NCBI RefSeq assembly: GCF_003813965.1
Contig: NZ_CP033896.1
Span: 1,240,001 to 1,304,000, forward strand
DNA: 64,000 bases
Direction: 5' to 3'
Source: Corynebacterium choanae
GTDB taxonomy: Bacteria; Actinomycetota; Actinomycetes; Mycobacteriales; Mycobacteriaceae
The notes beneath the pieces were generated by a model. The model saw nothing but the letters and a program-made list of their open reading frames with translations, did no database searches and was not told the DNA's origin. The translations under genes and the position numbers were made by a program. This document shows positions 9,725-19,430 of the stretch, piece by piece; positions within the stretch are counted from its first letter, which is position 1; every line of letters begins with the position of its first letter.

Positions 9725-10235
9725 CCACCGCATCCGAATCGCAAAAAACTAGAGAAAATCATCGCCTTTGCACTGGGACGTGTTCCCTGCCGCGGCGCCT
9801 TTTGCCGAAACTACTCGATCAACCAGTGCTAGGGGGAGAAGCAATGCCCACCTGCCCCAGTGGTGTTTTGATTGAAACCAAAACACCACTGGGGCAGGCG
9901 TAGTTTTCCGGTCTTCCCCCCTGTGAGCGGTCGCACACCGCCGCCATCGGTACTCAACAAACGTGTCGAACATGCCACATCCCTCGGCAATGAGCGCATC
10001 CAACCAACGACCCCGCCAAGCCAAGACGGTACGACCTGTCCCATCATTTTTGGAAGGTGCAGCCCACTTCAGCGCATGCCACCAATGCATCGTGCTGCCG
10101 TGTTCCATTCGCTGCGCCACCGCCCCTGAGTAACCACACCTGTGCGATGTGCAAACGTGGGAATCAGGGGTGATTTGTGGGGGTGTCCTCGACAAACCCT
10201 GCACAGTAACGCAGATCACAGGCTAGTGTGTGCCT
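9725..10235. other. Intergenic region with a long perfect hairpin
   Basis: About 510 bases between leuB and the CBS/DUF294 gene. Its main feature is the 20-bp hairpin at 9851-9898. A 156-codon minus-strand frame crosses it but resembles nothing known. A -10-like TAGTGT is at 10224-10229. Confidence 0.5.
9851..9898 (+). terminator. Perfect 20-bp hairpin, likely terminator of leuB
   Basis: Arms 9851-9870 (CCTGCCCCAGTGGTGTTTTG) and 9879-9898 are exact reverse complements with an 8-base loop. GTTTTCC follows on the plus strand. It is longer than a usual terminator and shares its geometry (20-bp arms, 8-base loop) with the hairpin at 37387. Confidence 0.6.
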
Positions 10236-12101
10236 ATGTCTACCGTGGAACTTGAGGAAGTCGCCCGATTCCTTGCCGAACATGAGCCGTTTAGTGACCT
10301 ACATCCGGCTGCTATTGCCGAACTCACGGCAACGATCACGATTCGTTATGTCCGGCGCGACACCCCGATTGTGGCTGCCGGCGCCAGCAATGACGAACTC
10401 TATGTGATTCGGGCGGGGGCAGTGGATATTCGTGCCGCCGACGGTGTGTTGCTTGACCGGCGGGATGCTGGACGAGCCTTCGGGCATTCCACCCTGGGCA
10501 CCACAGAACCTTCGCTCTATGACATGGTGGCGGTCGAAGACAGTCTGCTGCTGTGCATCCCTGAGACGGTGTTTGTTAGCCTGTGCGCCCAATATCCTGC
10601 GATTGGTCAATATTTCGATTCCCAATCCGGGCGGGTCGCTCATGCTGCTCAACAATTACGCGAAACTGCCGCATCAACACTGCTGTCCACCGCACTTGAT
10701 GAGATTATGGTCACCGACCCGGTAGTCATTGAGCACACAGTCACGATTGCGGATGCCGCTCAACGCATGGTAGAACACCGCATTTCCTGTTTACCAATTG
10801 TTAGCGCCACCACGGAAGACACCCTTGCTGGCATTATCACCGACAAGGATCTGCGCCGGGTTGTTGGTGAACGAATCGCCCCGGATAACCCGGTGACTGC
10901 GATCATGACCGCGGATGTGCTCACCGCCACCCCAGATACTCCGGCGTTCGCGGCGATGCTCACCATGGCGGAGCGGCATATTCACCATTTGCCAATTGTT
11001 GATCGTGGTCGACTCGTCGGCATTGTCGCCACCGGGGATTTGCTGCGGCTGACCCAGCAGGATCCAATGTTTGTCATCGGTGATATTTCGCGGGCAACTG
11101 ATACGTCTGCGTTAGCAACCAGCTATCACGGGGCGAAAGCGGTGGCCTGTTCCCTGATTGAGCGTTCCGGGAAAGCAAGCGATGTCGCGCACATGATGAC
11201 TACTGCGACTGACACGCTGACTCGCCGGGCGGTTGCAATCGCAGTGGAGGAACTCGGTGCACCCCCGGTTGATTTTGCTTTTGTCACCGTCGGCTCCCAG
11301 GCGCGGCAAGAAATGGGTCTTGCCAGTGATCAAGACAATGCCCTGATTCTGTCCGACAACTTCGACCCTGCTGCTGACGACGCCTATTTTGCAGCGCTCG
11401 GTGAACGGGTCACTCGCATGCTTGCTGCTGCCGGTCAGCCGCTGTGTCCAGGAAATATGATGGCCAGTAACCCGCAGTGGCGGCTCACCACCGCCCAGTG
11501 GAAACAGCACTTTGCGACTTGGACGACCGATCCACAACCGGATGCGCTGCTTAACGCGCAAATCTTTTTTGATATGCGGCCCATCGCCGGGGTGCCAGCG
11601 TTGGCCACTGAGGTGCACGAATTTGCCGTCGATCAGGCAGCCGGTGCCCGGCGTTTCCAGGCGCATCTGGCGGCGTTGGCGACCCGCCGTGAACCACCGC
11701 TTGGGGTGTTTCGGGGACTGGTGGTCGACCGTAGTGGCGAATATGCCAACACGCTTGATATTAAAAAAGGCGGTATTGCGGCGGTGGTGCAAATGGCTCG
11801 CCTGTACGGGCTGGTCGCCGGCAGCTATGCGATTGGTACGACCGCCCGGCTGGCGGATGCCTCCGAAGCAGGAGTGATTTCGGCGGCGGGGGCACATCAG
11901 CTCATTGATGCGTTTGATCTGCTCACCACGTTCGCCCAGCAAGCCCAGGTCACCGCGTTTCGTGCCGAGGAACAGCCGCATTATCATCTCAACCCGAAAT
12001 TGTTGAGCAAAATGCAACGGGAAACCCTCCGGGATGCATTCGCCTGTATTAAATCGATGCAGCAGGCGCTAGCGAATAAATATCCAGTCCATCAGGTGTA
12101 G
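10236..12101 (+). CDS. Cyclic-nucleotide-binding, CBS and DUF294 nucleotidyltransferase-like protein
   Basis: About 621 residues with four parts: a cyclic-nucleotide-binding-like domain (about 15-130), a pair of CBS domains (about 150-285, with PVTAIMTADVLTA and a repeat of LPIV.. segments), a DUF294 nucleotidyltransferase-like domain (about 310-450, with GSQARQEMGLASDQDNAL) and a DUF294 C-terminal domain (about 480-615). Relatives are predicted signalling proteins that bind adenine nucleotides; the substrate is unknown. ATG 10236 is preferred over GTG 10230 because a -10-like TAGTGT lies 6 bases upstream, giving a leaderless start. A DnaQ-like exonuclease follows, the common actinobacterial pairing. 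Confidence 0.85.
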   Translation: MSTVELEEVARFLAEHEPFSDLHPAAIAELTATITIRYVRRDTPIVAAGASNDELYVIRAGAVDIRAADGVLLDRRDAGRAFGHSTLGTTEPSLYDMVAVEDSLLLCIPETVFVSLCAQYPAIGQYFDSQSGRVAHAAQQLRETAASTLLSTALDEIMVTDPVVIEHTVTIADAAQRMVEHRISCLPIVSATTEDTLAGIITDKDLRRVVGERIAPDNPVTAIMTADVLTATPDTPAFAAMLTMAERHIHHLPIVDRGRLVGIVATGDLLRLTQQDPMFVIGDISRATDTSALATSYHGAKAVACSLIERSGKASDVAHMMTTATDTLTRRAVAIAVEELGAPPVDFAFVTVGSQARQEMGLASDQDNALILSDNFDPAADDAYFAALGERVTRMLAAAGQPLCPGNMMASNPQWRLTTAQWKQHFATWTTDPQPDALLNAQIFFDMRPIAGVPALATEVHEFAVDQAAGARRFQAHLAALATRREPPLGVFRGLVVDRSGEYANTLDIKKGGIAAVVQMARLYGLVAGSYAIGTTARLADASEAGVISAAGAHQLIDAFDLLTTFAQQAQVTAFRAEEQPHYHLNPKLLSKMQRETLRDAFACIKSMQQALANKYPVHQV

Positions 12102-12151
12102 CCGAGCCCGGCCAGCGAACATCGGCGGGCACCACCGGATTGCAAAAAAAC

Positions 12152-12157
12152 TAGAAT
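12152..12157 (+). promoter_or_regulatory. -10 box before the exonuclease gene
   Basis: TAGAAT preceded by an A-tract. It would start transcription near 12164, which argues against the upstream ATG at 12156 and for a downstream start such as 12288. Confidence 0.4.
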
Positions 12158-12287
12158 GTGCCACCGGTCAGCAGCCGGGTCGCATACCCGCCACCCAAGT
12201 CCTACCACTGCCAGCAACACCGCACTAGATGTTTGCCAACTGGTGCGGGTGGACACTGTATTTTCGACGAAAGTAACACCACCGTTT

Positions 12288-12953
12288 ATGTTTGGACTTT
12301 CTGCAAAAGCACGGGCTGCACGCGCGGCAACCGGCGCCTTAGCTGAGTTTTACCGCACCGCCCCGGTTGATAAACGCGCCCCGCTGCACAGCCTGCCGCT
12401 GCTTGCCGTCGATGTGGAAACCACTGGGTTATCCCCGAAAACCGATCGGCTGCTCTCTATTGGTTGGGTGGCGGTCAACGGGGCCAGTATCGACGCTGGC
12501 AGCGCCTACCACGCTATTGTGCAGCAGCCTGATCATGCACCGTCTGTGGGACAGTCAGCAACCGTGCACGGGGTTACCGACGATATGCTCGCCGGTGGTG
12601 TTCCACTCGGCCAGGTATTAGATGATTTGCTGGTAGCGCTGCGCGGCCGGGTGATGCTGTGCCACTATGCGGCAATGGAACAACAATTTTTAAGCAGCGC
12701 CACCCAGCAGCTTTACCACGCATCGCTTCATGTGCCGATAGTAGACACCTTCGCCCTCGAGCGACGTCATATGGAACGAATGGGAACCTATCCCCGTGGG
12801 GAGGATCTGCGGCTTCCGCGGGTTCGGCGACGCTACGGGTTACCCGCTTATCACAACCATCATGCAACCACAGACGCCTTGGCCTGCGCGGAACTGTATT
12901 TAGCACAGTGCGCAAATTCCACCTGGTCAACCTTGCAGCATGTGCAGCCATAA
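12288..12953 (+). CDS. DnaQ-like DEDDh 3'-5' exonuclease
   Basis: About 221 residues. Exonuclease motif I is seen as AVDVETTGL, motif II around GRVMLCHYAAMEQQFL, and motif III as HHATTDALACAELY, giving the DEDDh acidic set. The family removes nucleotides from DNA or RNA 3' ends and includes the proofreading subunit of polymerase III; this stand-alone copy is more likely a repair or RNA-processing enzyme. The frame extends upstream to 12156 but that part is not conserved-looking and overlaps a -10 box. The ribosome binding site before 12288 is weak, so the start is uncertain. Confidence 0.8.
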   Translation: MFGLSAKARAARAATGALAEFYRTAPVDKRAPLHSLPLLAVDVETTGLSPKTDRLLSIGWVAVNGASIDAGSAYHAIVQQPDHAPSVGQSATVHGVTDDMLAGGVPLGQVLDDLLVALRGRVMLCHYAAMEQQFLSSATQQLYHASLHVPIVDTFALERRHMERMGTYPRGEDLRLPRVRRRYGLPAYHNHHATTDALACAELYLAQCANSTWSTLQHVQP

Positions 12954-13375
12954 CAATGCACCCGCACACCCACACCGCCACAAAGCCACCCAGACCCGCA
13001 GCCACACACCCACACAGCAGCTTGGTATCACTTCGTGGATCTGCTGTCCCGCAACCATTGAGATACCCCTAGATCATGCCCCGCCCAGGGGTATCCCGTG
13101 GAGGCAACCACACCACGGCCACCTCAGGCGTTGATGTGGCATTCAGGTGGGGAAGTGGGCTTGGGTTGCATCCCCCGAATCGCGGTGGATTCGCTACAAT
13201 GACAACGGCGAATCTCACCTAAGACCCCAACTGTGGCCGGTAGCGCACGTTCCGTGAACCGGTGGGGTGTACAAAAAGGTCAGCAGATCCGTGCCACACC
13301 TTCCGATGAGGGAATGGTTTGGTGACCACGCCACTCTTGTTCCCTTCCAACCAGCAACCAAAGTGAGAACGAATT
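12954..13375. other. Intergenic region with hairpin and promoter
   Basis: About 420 bases. Contains a 9-bp stem (13062-13070 with 13087-13095, GATACCCCT) that may end the upstream transcript, though no T-tract follows, and a -10-like GCTACAAT at 13193-13200 that would give the FAH gene a leader of about 170 bases. Confidence 0.4.
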
Positions 13376-14173
13376 ATGCGTTTTGCCAGAGTAGCCACCC
13401 CCGAAGGACTGACCTTCGCCACCGTCGACGGATCTGTCGGGCAAGAGGTTATTCGGGTTATCGACGGGCATCCCTTCGAAGAACCGAAGTACACCGGCAA
13501 ACAATGGCCAATTGCTGAAGTTCGGCTGCTCTCCCCGGTGCTGCCCAGCAAAATTGTGGCTATCGGCCGCAACTATGCCGACCACGTCGCAGAAGTGTTC
13601 AAACAGTCCGCTGAAACACTGCCACCGACGCTGTTTATCAAACCGCCAACAGCAGTGATCGGCCCGGAAGCTGCCATTAAGATCCCCGAATTTGCCCACG
13701 ATGTCGAATTCGAAGGGGAACTGGCCATGATCGTTGGCAAGCCGTGTAAAAACGTCAACCGTGAAGATTGGAAAACAGTCATTCGTGGTTTCACCATCGT
13801 CAATGATGTGTCGTCCCGCGCACTGCAATTCGCGGACGGCCAGTGGGCGCGCGCAAAAGGTATTGACACGTTCTGCCCGCTCGGGCCGTGGATGGAAACC
13901 GATATTGACGCCTTCGACTTCTCTGATTTGCCAATCAAGGCACATCTCACCCGCGACGGTGAAACGGAAACAAAACAGGACTCCAATTCCAATCAGATGA
14001 TCATGTCGCCTGGTGAGATTGTTGAATTCATCACCGCCTCGATGACGCTGCTGCCTGGTGATGTGATTTGTACCGGCTCGCCGGCGGGCACGGCACCGAT
14101 GTTCCCTGGGGACACCATCGAGATCGAGGTGCAGGGCATTGGTCGTCTGCGCAACCCAGTGGAACGGGCATAA
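13376..14173 (+). CDS. odx: FAH-family protein, probable oxaloacetate decarboxylase
   Basis: 265 residues of the fumarylacetoacetate hydrolase family: an N-terminal small domain, the metal-binding region FEGELAMIVGK, then NDVSSRALQ, GIDTFCPLGPW and TGSPAGTAP. The acidic metal ligands of the family are present. C. glutamicum has an ortholog in the same place between the exonuclease gene and gltX that was shown, as I recall, to decarboxylate oxaloacetate (Odx). The older label is 2-hydroxyhepta-2,4-diene-1,7-dioate isomerase. The symbol therefore rests on synteny and family, not on substrate residues. GTGAGAA precedes the ATG. Confidence 0.8.
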   Translation: MRFARVATPEGLTFATVDGSVGQEVIRVIDGHPFEEPKYTGKQWPIAEVRLLSPVLPSKIVAIGRNYADHVAEVFKQSAETLPPTLFIKPPTAVIGPEAAIKIPEFAHDVEFEGELAMIVGKPCKNVNREDWKTVIRGFTIVNDVSSRALQFADGQWARAKGIDTFCPLGPWMETDIDAFDFSDLPIKAHLTRDGETETKQDSNSNQMIMSPGEIVEFITASMTLLPGDVICTGSPAGTAPMFPGDTIEIEVQGIGRLRNPVERA

Positions 14174-14668
14174 CCGAAGACAATCACATCGTAAACGACA
14201 GATAACGCAACGAACCCCATCCCAAACCGTCACACACCACCCACTCCTGACAGAATCCGGGGTGGCCGGCTGCTTATCGACTGCGCCAACACCCGTATTC
14301 CCACGGTTGTTGGCGCGGTAAGCTACCTCCAGCACCAGACGGTGGGGTGGGGTGAGTTGGGAAGTGCTGCGTTGCACACCCCCTCGGAAGTTTCCAACTA
14401 TTCCAGCAGCGGTGCTTGCCGCAGTGTACAGCCGTGTTGCTGGTTGATTACCCGGTGCCAACTCTGTGACATATCAGCGGCCATGCTTCCAATAAAACCC
14501 GTGGCGTATTCGTCATCCCTTACTCGGCAGTAAAGCACGCATTCGGACTGTCTATCCTCCTGCTTGTTTGTGGCTAGGCTCTCGCATCAATGCCGCGGCA
14601 TTATCACCACACTCGACCACACTGAGTGTCGCTGAAATCCTGTGCTCATCGGTTCGCCGGTCTACCGA
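14174..14668. other. Region between convergent genes
   Basis: About 495 bases between the FAH gene and the minus-strand isochorismate synthase. A 9-bp stem, GCGCCAACA at 14283-14291 with 14308-14316, could act as a weak two-way terminator, but no T-tract is present. Nothing else was recognised. Confidence 0.4.
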
Positions 14669-15808
14669 TTAGCTGGTGGTCGGACCGACATCAATCTGCA
14701 GTGCGCGGGCGATAGTGCGAAGTTTCGCACTGGTTTCTTGTACTTCGTCGGCGGCATGGGACTCGGCAACAATCCCACCACCAGCCCACGCCCGTGCACT
14801 GTTCCCGTCTGCGGCAACCTCAGCACAGCGAATCGCGACCATAAACTCGCCGTTGCCGTCCTTATCTGACCAGCCGACTGCACCGCCGTAAAAGTTGCGG
14901 GGCTGTTCAATGGTATTGATCAAGTCATAGGCTAATGCTTGCGGAGTGCCGCACACCGCTGGTGTTGGATGGCAACGCACCGCAAGATCTAATGCGGTGA
15001 TATCAGCACTTCGCAAGGTCGCAGTGATTGGGGTTGCTAAATGCCACATCTCTGCGGTTGCTGTGATCTCCGGGCGTTGCGGATAGTCTATCTGTTCGCA
15101 CAGCGGCCCTAGCGTGTCTACGAGTGCATCGACTACGAAACGATGCTCCGCAATATCTTTAGCACTATTGTGCAGTGCTTCTTTATTCGCTGCATCCTCC
15201 TCCGGTGTGCGTCCGCGGGGCAGAGACCCAGCTAACGGAAACGCAGTCACTGTCGCCCCTTGTTTCTTTAACAACACCTCAGGGGATGATCCGACCAACA
15301 TTGATCCTGCAAAGCGTTCACCAGCAGGGGTGAGATCCACCGCGAATCCGTCGAGGGAAGCGGAAAGATCAATGAGTTTCGCCGCCACTGTCAACGGGTC
15401 GACCGGCGGATCAAAAGCGATATCAATCGCCCGGGCAAGCACCACTTTCTCCACGGCAGTGTTGGCGATCGTCCGAATTAAGGCCGCAACCCGTTCCTCG
15501 TGGACTGCCACCGATGGAACTTCCCGCAGAACCTGTGCTGAAAGTTTCGATCCTTCGCCGGTGCGGTAGTAGGCGTGCGGTTCTAGTGGACCTGCTGAAA
15601 AAATGGCGTGCTTGGGCACGGTAAGGGCGGCAGGATCATCGAAACGAAACGGCAAAGCGCCAACCACAAGGTCGACCTTGGCATGCGCTAACGCCCACAT
15701 CGCTTCGTCAACATCGCTAAAGGTGGATGCGGATCCTTGGGTACGAAGAGATCCCGATGCCCGGGAAAGGAGAAAATCCGGGGCACTTGCCGGCCGTGAA
15801 TCAGTCAT
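14669..15808 (-). CDS. Isochorismate synthase
   Basis: About 379 residues of the chorismate-binding family. Conserved family segments visible: VEKVVLARAIDI, FAGSMLVGSSPEVLL, FPLAGSLPRGRTPEEDA, HRFVVDALVDTL, then RCHPTPAVCGTPQALA and the C-terminal FYGGAVGW and RAWAGGGIVAESHA. The pattern HPTPAVCG is typical of isochorismate synthases (MenF/EntC/DhbC) rather than anthranilate synthases. No menaquinone or siderophore genes adjoin it, so the pathway is not fixed; menaquinone is plausible since nitrate respiration needs it. ATG at 15808 was chosen because the 48 residues before it are not family-like. Confidence 0.88.
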   Translation of the reverse strand: MTDSRPASAPDFLLSRASGSLRTQGSASTFSDVDEAMWALAHAKVDLVVGALPFRFDDPAALTVPKHAIFSAGPLEPHAYYRTGEGSKLSAQVLREVPSVAVHEERVAALIRTIANTAVEKVVLARAIDIAFDPPVDPLTVAAKLIDLSASLDGFAVDLTPAGERFAGSMLVGSSPEVLLKKQGATVTAFPLAGSLPRGRTPEEDAANKEALHNSAKDIAEHRFVVDALVDTLGPLCEQIDYPQRPEITATAEMWHLATPITATLRSADITALDLAVRCHPTPAVCGTPQALAYDLINTIEQPRNFYGGAVGWSDKDGNGEFMVAIRCAEVAADGNSARAWAGGGIVAESHAADEVQETSAKLRTIARALQIDVGPTTS

Positions 15809-16348
15809 AGTGGTGGTAAGTGTAATAACCACCTGGCAGTCACACATAGCAGGGGAGGTGGTGCTGCTTGAGTAGCCAACCACAGCCCCCAGCACCCTTA
15901 GCGCTGCGTCGGTACGCCCACCAGTGCGACCATCCCACGCTGATTCCTTCACCCTTACCTTTTCGTATCGGTCATTCTCAGCAGCGCCTCGGATCGGTCA
16001 TGCTCACCACCAGCATGTGTTCGCTATCTCGCCAGAACCTTCGCCTCGGCCATGTTGCTTGCTGCCTTGTATCGGTGAACCGACACGCTGAACTTTCCTG
16101 CCACGTCTAGTGCTGTGCAAACGGTTTCCACCCGGTCACCCGTGGCACAGGTATCCATATAGCCAGCAACTCCAACGAACCACACACGCACCCGCGACAT
16201 TGCCAATCCAGCGGGGAACGAATAGGAAACTCACCCACCTAACAGAAAGGTGTTGGTCACTTTAGACGGCGCCACGCAGGACACTGCATGCCACCGTGTT
16301 CCCCCACGAAATATCACTTGCTCGGGGATATAGGTAGCATGAGAGACC
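15809..16348. other. Divergent promoter region, isochorismate synthase / gltX
   Basis: About 540 bases. A -10-like TAGCAT at 16335-16340 lies 8 bases before the gltX ATG. No gene or stable RNA was recognised. Confidence 0.4.
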
Positions 16349-17821
16349 ATGTCTGATATTCGTGTCCGCTTCTGTCCTTCGCCCACTGGCACCCCGCACG
16401 TCGGAATGGTGCGCACTGCTTTGTTTAACTGGGCTTATGCCCGTCACACGGGTGGCAAACTCGTCTTCCGAATCGAAGACACCGACCAAGCCCGTGACTC
16501 GGAAGAGTCCTATCAGGCAATTATCGATTCTTTGACCTGGTTGAACATGAACTGGGACGAAGGAGTAGTCGTGGGCGGTCCGCACGAGCCATACCGCCAA
16601 TCGCAGCGCATGGATATTTATGCTGACGTGCTCGAAAAACTCAAAGCTGCCGGCGAGATTTATCCTGCCTACTCCACGAATGAAGAAGTCCAGGAGCGCC
16701 ACCGACAAGCCGGTCGCGACCCGCAGCTTGGCTACGACAACTTCGATCGTGATTTAACCGAAGAGCAGATTGCTGCTTTCGAGGCGGAAGGCCGCAAACC
16801 AGTATGGCGGCTGCGGATGCCAAATAAAACCTGGAAGTTCACCGACCTGGTGCGCGGTGAGATCGAATTCGCTGCTGAAACCCAGCCAGATTATGTGGTG
16901 GCTCGGTCAAACGGCCAGCCGCTCTACACGTTGGTCAACCCCGTCGACGACGCTCTGATGGGGATCACCCATGTTCTGCGTGGGGAAGATCTGCTGCCAT
17001 CCACCCCGCGTCAGCTGGCGCTCTACGAGGCGCTCGTGCGCATCGGTGTTGCAAAACAGGTTCCCCAGTTTGGTCACCTTCCCTTCGTTATGGGGGAGGG
17101 GAACAAGAAACTGTCCAAGCGTGACCCGCAATCGAACCTCTTCCATCACCGCGATGCTGGCATCATTCCGGAAGGCATGATCAACTATCTGGCGCTGCTC
17201 GGCTGGTCAATGAAGGGCGACAGCGACATTTTCACCGTTGACGAGTTGGTCGCCAACTTCGATGTTCACGATGTGCTCAGCAACCCCGCTCGCTTCGATC
17301 AGAAGAAGTTAGAAGCAATCAACGCCGACCATATTCGCCTGCTCGAGCTTGACGACTTTACTGCGCGACTGCGGGACTATCTCACGGAATATCACAATTT
17401 CCCGGCTGATTATCCGGCCGACAAGTTCCGTTTCGCGGCAGAACTCGTCCAAACCCGCATCAAAACCTTGGGCGAGGCCTACGGTCTGCTCGAGTTCCTG
17501 GTGACCGACGATGCTGATCTTGTGTTGGATGAAAAGGCGGCCCGCAAGAATTTGAAAGCGGATGCGAAAGCTACGCTGGAAGCAGCTGTTAGCGCACTGC
17601 AAGGAGTCGATGAGTTCACTACCGAACACATTGAAGCAGCGCTCAAAGCTGTCCTGATTGAGCAGATGCAACTCAAACCCCGGCAGGCTTTCGGTCCGCT
17701 GCGGGTGGCAATCTCTGGACAGCAGATTTCCCCGCCACTGTTTGAGTCGATGGAACTGCTTGGCAAAGATTCCACCCTCCATCGCCTCCAAGCCGCACAA
17801 AGCCACGTGGCTGCCGAGTAA
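16349..17821 (+). CDS. gltX: Glutamyl-tRNA synthetase
   Basis: Charges tRNA-Glu with glutamate. 490 residues, class I synthetase. The HIGH-type signature appears as PHVGM near residue 17 and the KMSKS-type signature as KKLSKRD near residue 252. The C-terminal helical anticodon-binding part follows (about 320-490). tRNA-Gln and tRNA-Glu genes lie 280-400 bases downstream. Because no glutaminyl-tRNA synthetase is in the window, the enzyme may be the non-discriminating kind that also makes Glu-tRNA-Gln, but this cannot be told from sequence by eye. Start ATG has a -10-like TAGCAT 8 bases upstream and may be leaderless. Confidence 0.97.
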   Translation: MSDIRVRFCPSPTGTPHVGMVRTALFNWAYARHTGGKLVFRIEDTDQARDSEESYQAIIDSLTWLNMNWDEGVVVGGPHEPYRQSQRMDIYADVLEKLKAAGEIYPAYSTNEEVQERHRQAGRDPQLGYDNFDRDLTEEQIAAFEAEGRKPVWRLRMPNKTWKFTDLVRGEIEFAAETQPDYVVARSNGQPLYTLVNPVDDALMGITHVLRGEDLLPSTPRQLALYEALVRIGVAKQVPQFGHLPFVMGEGNKKLSKRDPQSNLFHHRDAGIIPEGMINYLALLGWSMKGDSDIFTVDELVANFDVHDVLSNPARFDQKKLEAINADHIRLLELDDFTARLRDYLTEYHNFPADYPADKFRFAAELVQTRIKTLGEAYGLLEFLVTDDADLVLDEKAARKNLKADAKATLEAAVSALQGVDEFTTEHIEAALKAVLIEQMQLKPRQAFGPLRVAISGQQISPPLFESMELLGKDSTLHRLQAAQSHVAAE

Positions 17822-18102
17822 TCACTTCTGGTGTTCACATCCAGCTGCAACCCTTCAGCTTCGATGGCACTACCAGCTTCCCGGTTGCGGCGACATTTGC
17901 AGGCCGTCGTAACCGGGTGTCGGTCAAACCCCAAATAACGATCAGCAGAGCACCACCATGCTTCCGCTGGAAGCACCTTTGTAGGCCGCAGATTTTCGGT
18001 CCATAAGCTGGTGATTTGCACTGTACTGTCGGAACCATATATAGTTTCTTCTCGTTGCACGGCAGGAAGCGCCCAGCGCGGATGGCTTAAGTAACACAAC
18101 AA

Positions 18103-18174
18103 TGGCCTATGGTGTAATTGGCAACACTACGGTTTCTGGTACCGTCATTCTAGGTTCGAGTCCTGGTAGGCCAG
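18103..18174 (+). tRNA. tRNA-Gln(CTG)
   Basis: 72-base cloverleaf. Acceptor TGGCCTA pairs with TAGGCCA with discriminator G; anticodon loop TTCTGGT gives anticodon CTG; T-arm contains GGTTCGAGTCC. CCA is not encoded. It lies 38 bases before tRNA-Glu. Confidence 0.93.
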
Positions 18175-18212
18175 CTGCACAGCAGCGAAGTTAACTTCAC
18201 ATAATGTGCCTT

Positions 18213-18285
<73 letters not shown>

Positions 18286-18290
18286 CAATT

Positions 18291-18325
18291 GCCCCCTACC
18301 TGAAACGCCAGGTAGGGGGCTTTTT
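18291..18325 (+). terminator. Terminator of the tRNA operon
   Basis: 12-bp perfect stem, GCCCCCTACCTG (18291-18302) with 18309-18320, loop of 6 bases, then TTTTT at 18321-18325. Confidence 0.95.
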
Positions 18326-19430
18326 CGTGCCCAAAACCCAAGGGCGGATTCTAGTGGTGTCCGCAACCACCACAAGAAATCGCCGCCAGTAAGTTTTAGT
18401 ATTGGTACGCCAAAAAATATTGCACTACCGCCCCGGAGTTTCGCTGCCTATCGGTTTAAGTACTTGGGGATCGACGGGGCAACGTGCGACCGCTTCCGCC
18501 GGCATTGAAACAGTGCAAACGGCCAGCGGGCTGTCCGGTTCAAAGCAACGATGAGCATCCGCCCGTTTTTCTTGCCCGACTATGACAGCGAAACATGTTG
18601 GCTCCTCGCGACCGATGAGCATTACCACTGAACCCTTGATGAGGATTCGTCGGGCCTGCGTGCAGGTCCGCCACTTTGAGCGCTAAGAGCAGAGGCTGGA
18701 AGGTCGAGGTTAGGCCAGTTACCAGAGGTATCGCAGCCACCCTGCCTTAGCCGTGAGCTACCTCATCACCGCGTGGTTCCACTGTGCCCGGTGCCGGAAC
18801 AGTGCAGTGAAGACAAACGCGGGCACCGGTAACAAAATCCCAAGCAAAGTAGTGATTGACCCTTTGCGCGAGTGTGCGGGAAGGAATCCATGCAAATTGT
18901 GATCACCGCCACGAAAGTCCAGATTGGTCCAGGGAAAACCGAAGCCCACCAGGTTTCCGTCAGGAACTGGATCGACAATTCGCGGGCAGCTCCGTGGCGA
19001 CTACCACGAGCAGACCCGTCCTTGCCGGACGATGCGGGTATGACCAAGGTCATGGACACCGGAGTGAGGCCTCCAGGGCGGTGAGAAAACCGCTGCGGCT
19101 GATTTTCGTAACCTCAGATATGGGTAAAGTTCGGATTTCTTCAGATCTTCCTGCCTGCAGCTACCGGACTTAGGCAGCGCGATCCCGCTTTCTTCAGTAT
19201 GCACCCACAGGTGATTGGGTTTCTACGATCTTAGATGCGGGATCGACGGCTTCATTTCAGGCCGCTCGCGAATAATGGCAGTTCATGCCTACTCCAAGTG
19301 ATGGATGGGAAGTTGTACTGAGCACTTGGAGCAGGGTCGTTTCGTCTTCTAGAAACGCGAGAGTGAAAGTGCTGCATGCTGTCGAGGGGGGGGATTCGCA
19401 CGCTGCGCTTCCAGGTTTGGCCCTGTCGCT
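18326..19430. other. Gene-poor stretch between tRNA-Glu and the IclR regulator gene
   Basis: About 1.1 kb with only short frames on both strands. One small frame at 18890 has a good ribosome binding site and is listed separately. In C. glutamicum other genes occupy this interval, as I remember it, so this may be a deletion or decay scar. No transposase remnant or terminal repeat was seen. Confidence 0.45.
18890..19084 (+). CDS. Possible small protein, unknown
   Basis: A 64-residue frame begins with ATG preceded by GGAAGGA at a 5-base spacing and starts MQIVITATKVQIGPGKTE. It has no recognisable domain or signal peptide and could equally be a remnant. It is included only because its start signal is better than that of other frames in this stretch. 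Confidence 0.2.
   Translation: MQIVITATKVQIGPGKTEAHQVSVRNWIDNSRAAPWRLPRADPSLPDDAGMTKVMDTGVRPPGR

Noticed and set aside
9749..10219. 156-codon frame on the minus strand across the leuB/CBS spacer
   Set aside because: It runs through the perfect 20-bp hairpin, has no ribosome binding site and resembles no protein.
10206..10220. Possible GlxR site before the CBS/DUF294 gene
   Set aside because: Only one half, TGTGA on the minus strand, fits; the other half matches 3 of 5 bases.
13280..14461. 393-codon minus-strand frame opposite the FAH gene
   Set aside because: It is the antisense of a clear conserved gene and reflects codon bias.
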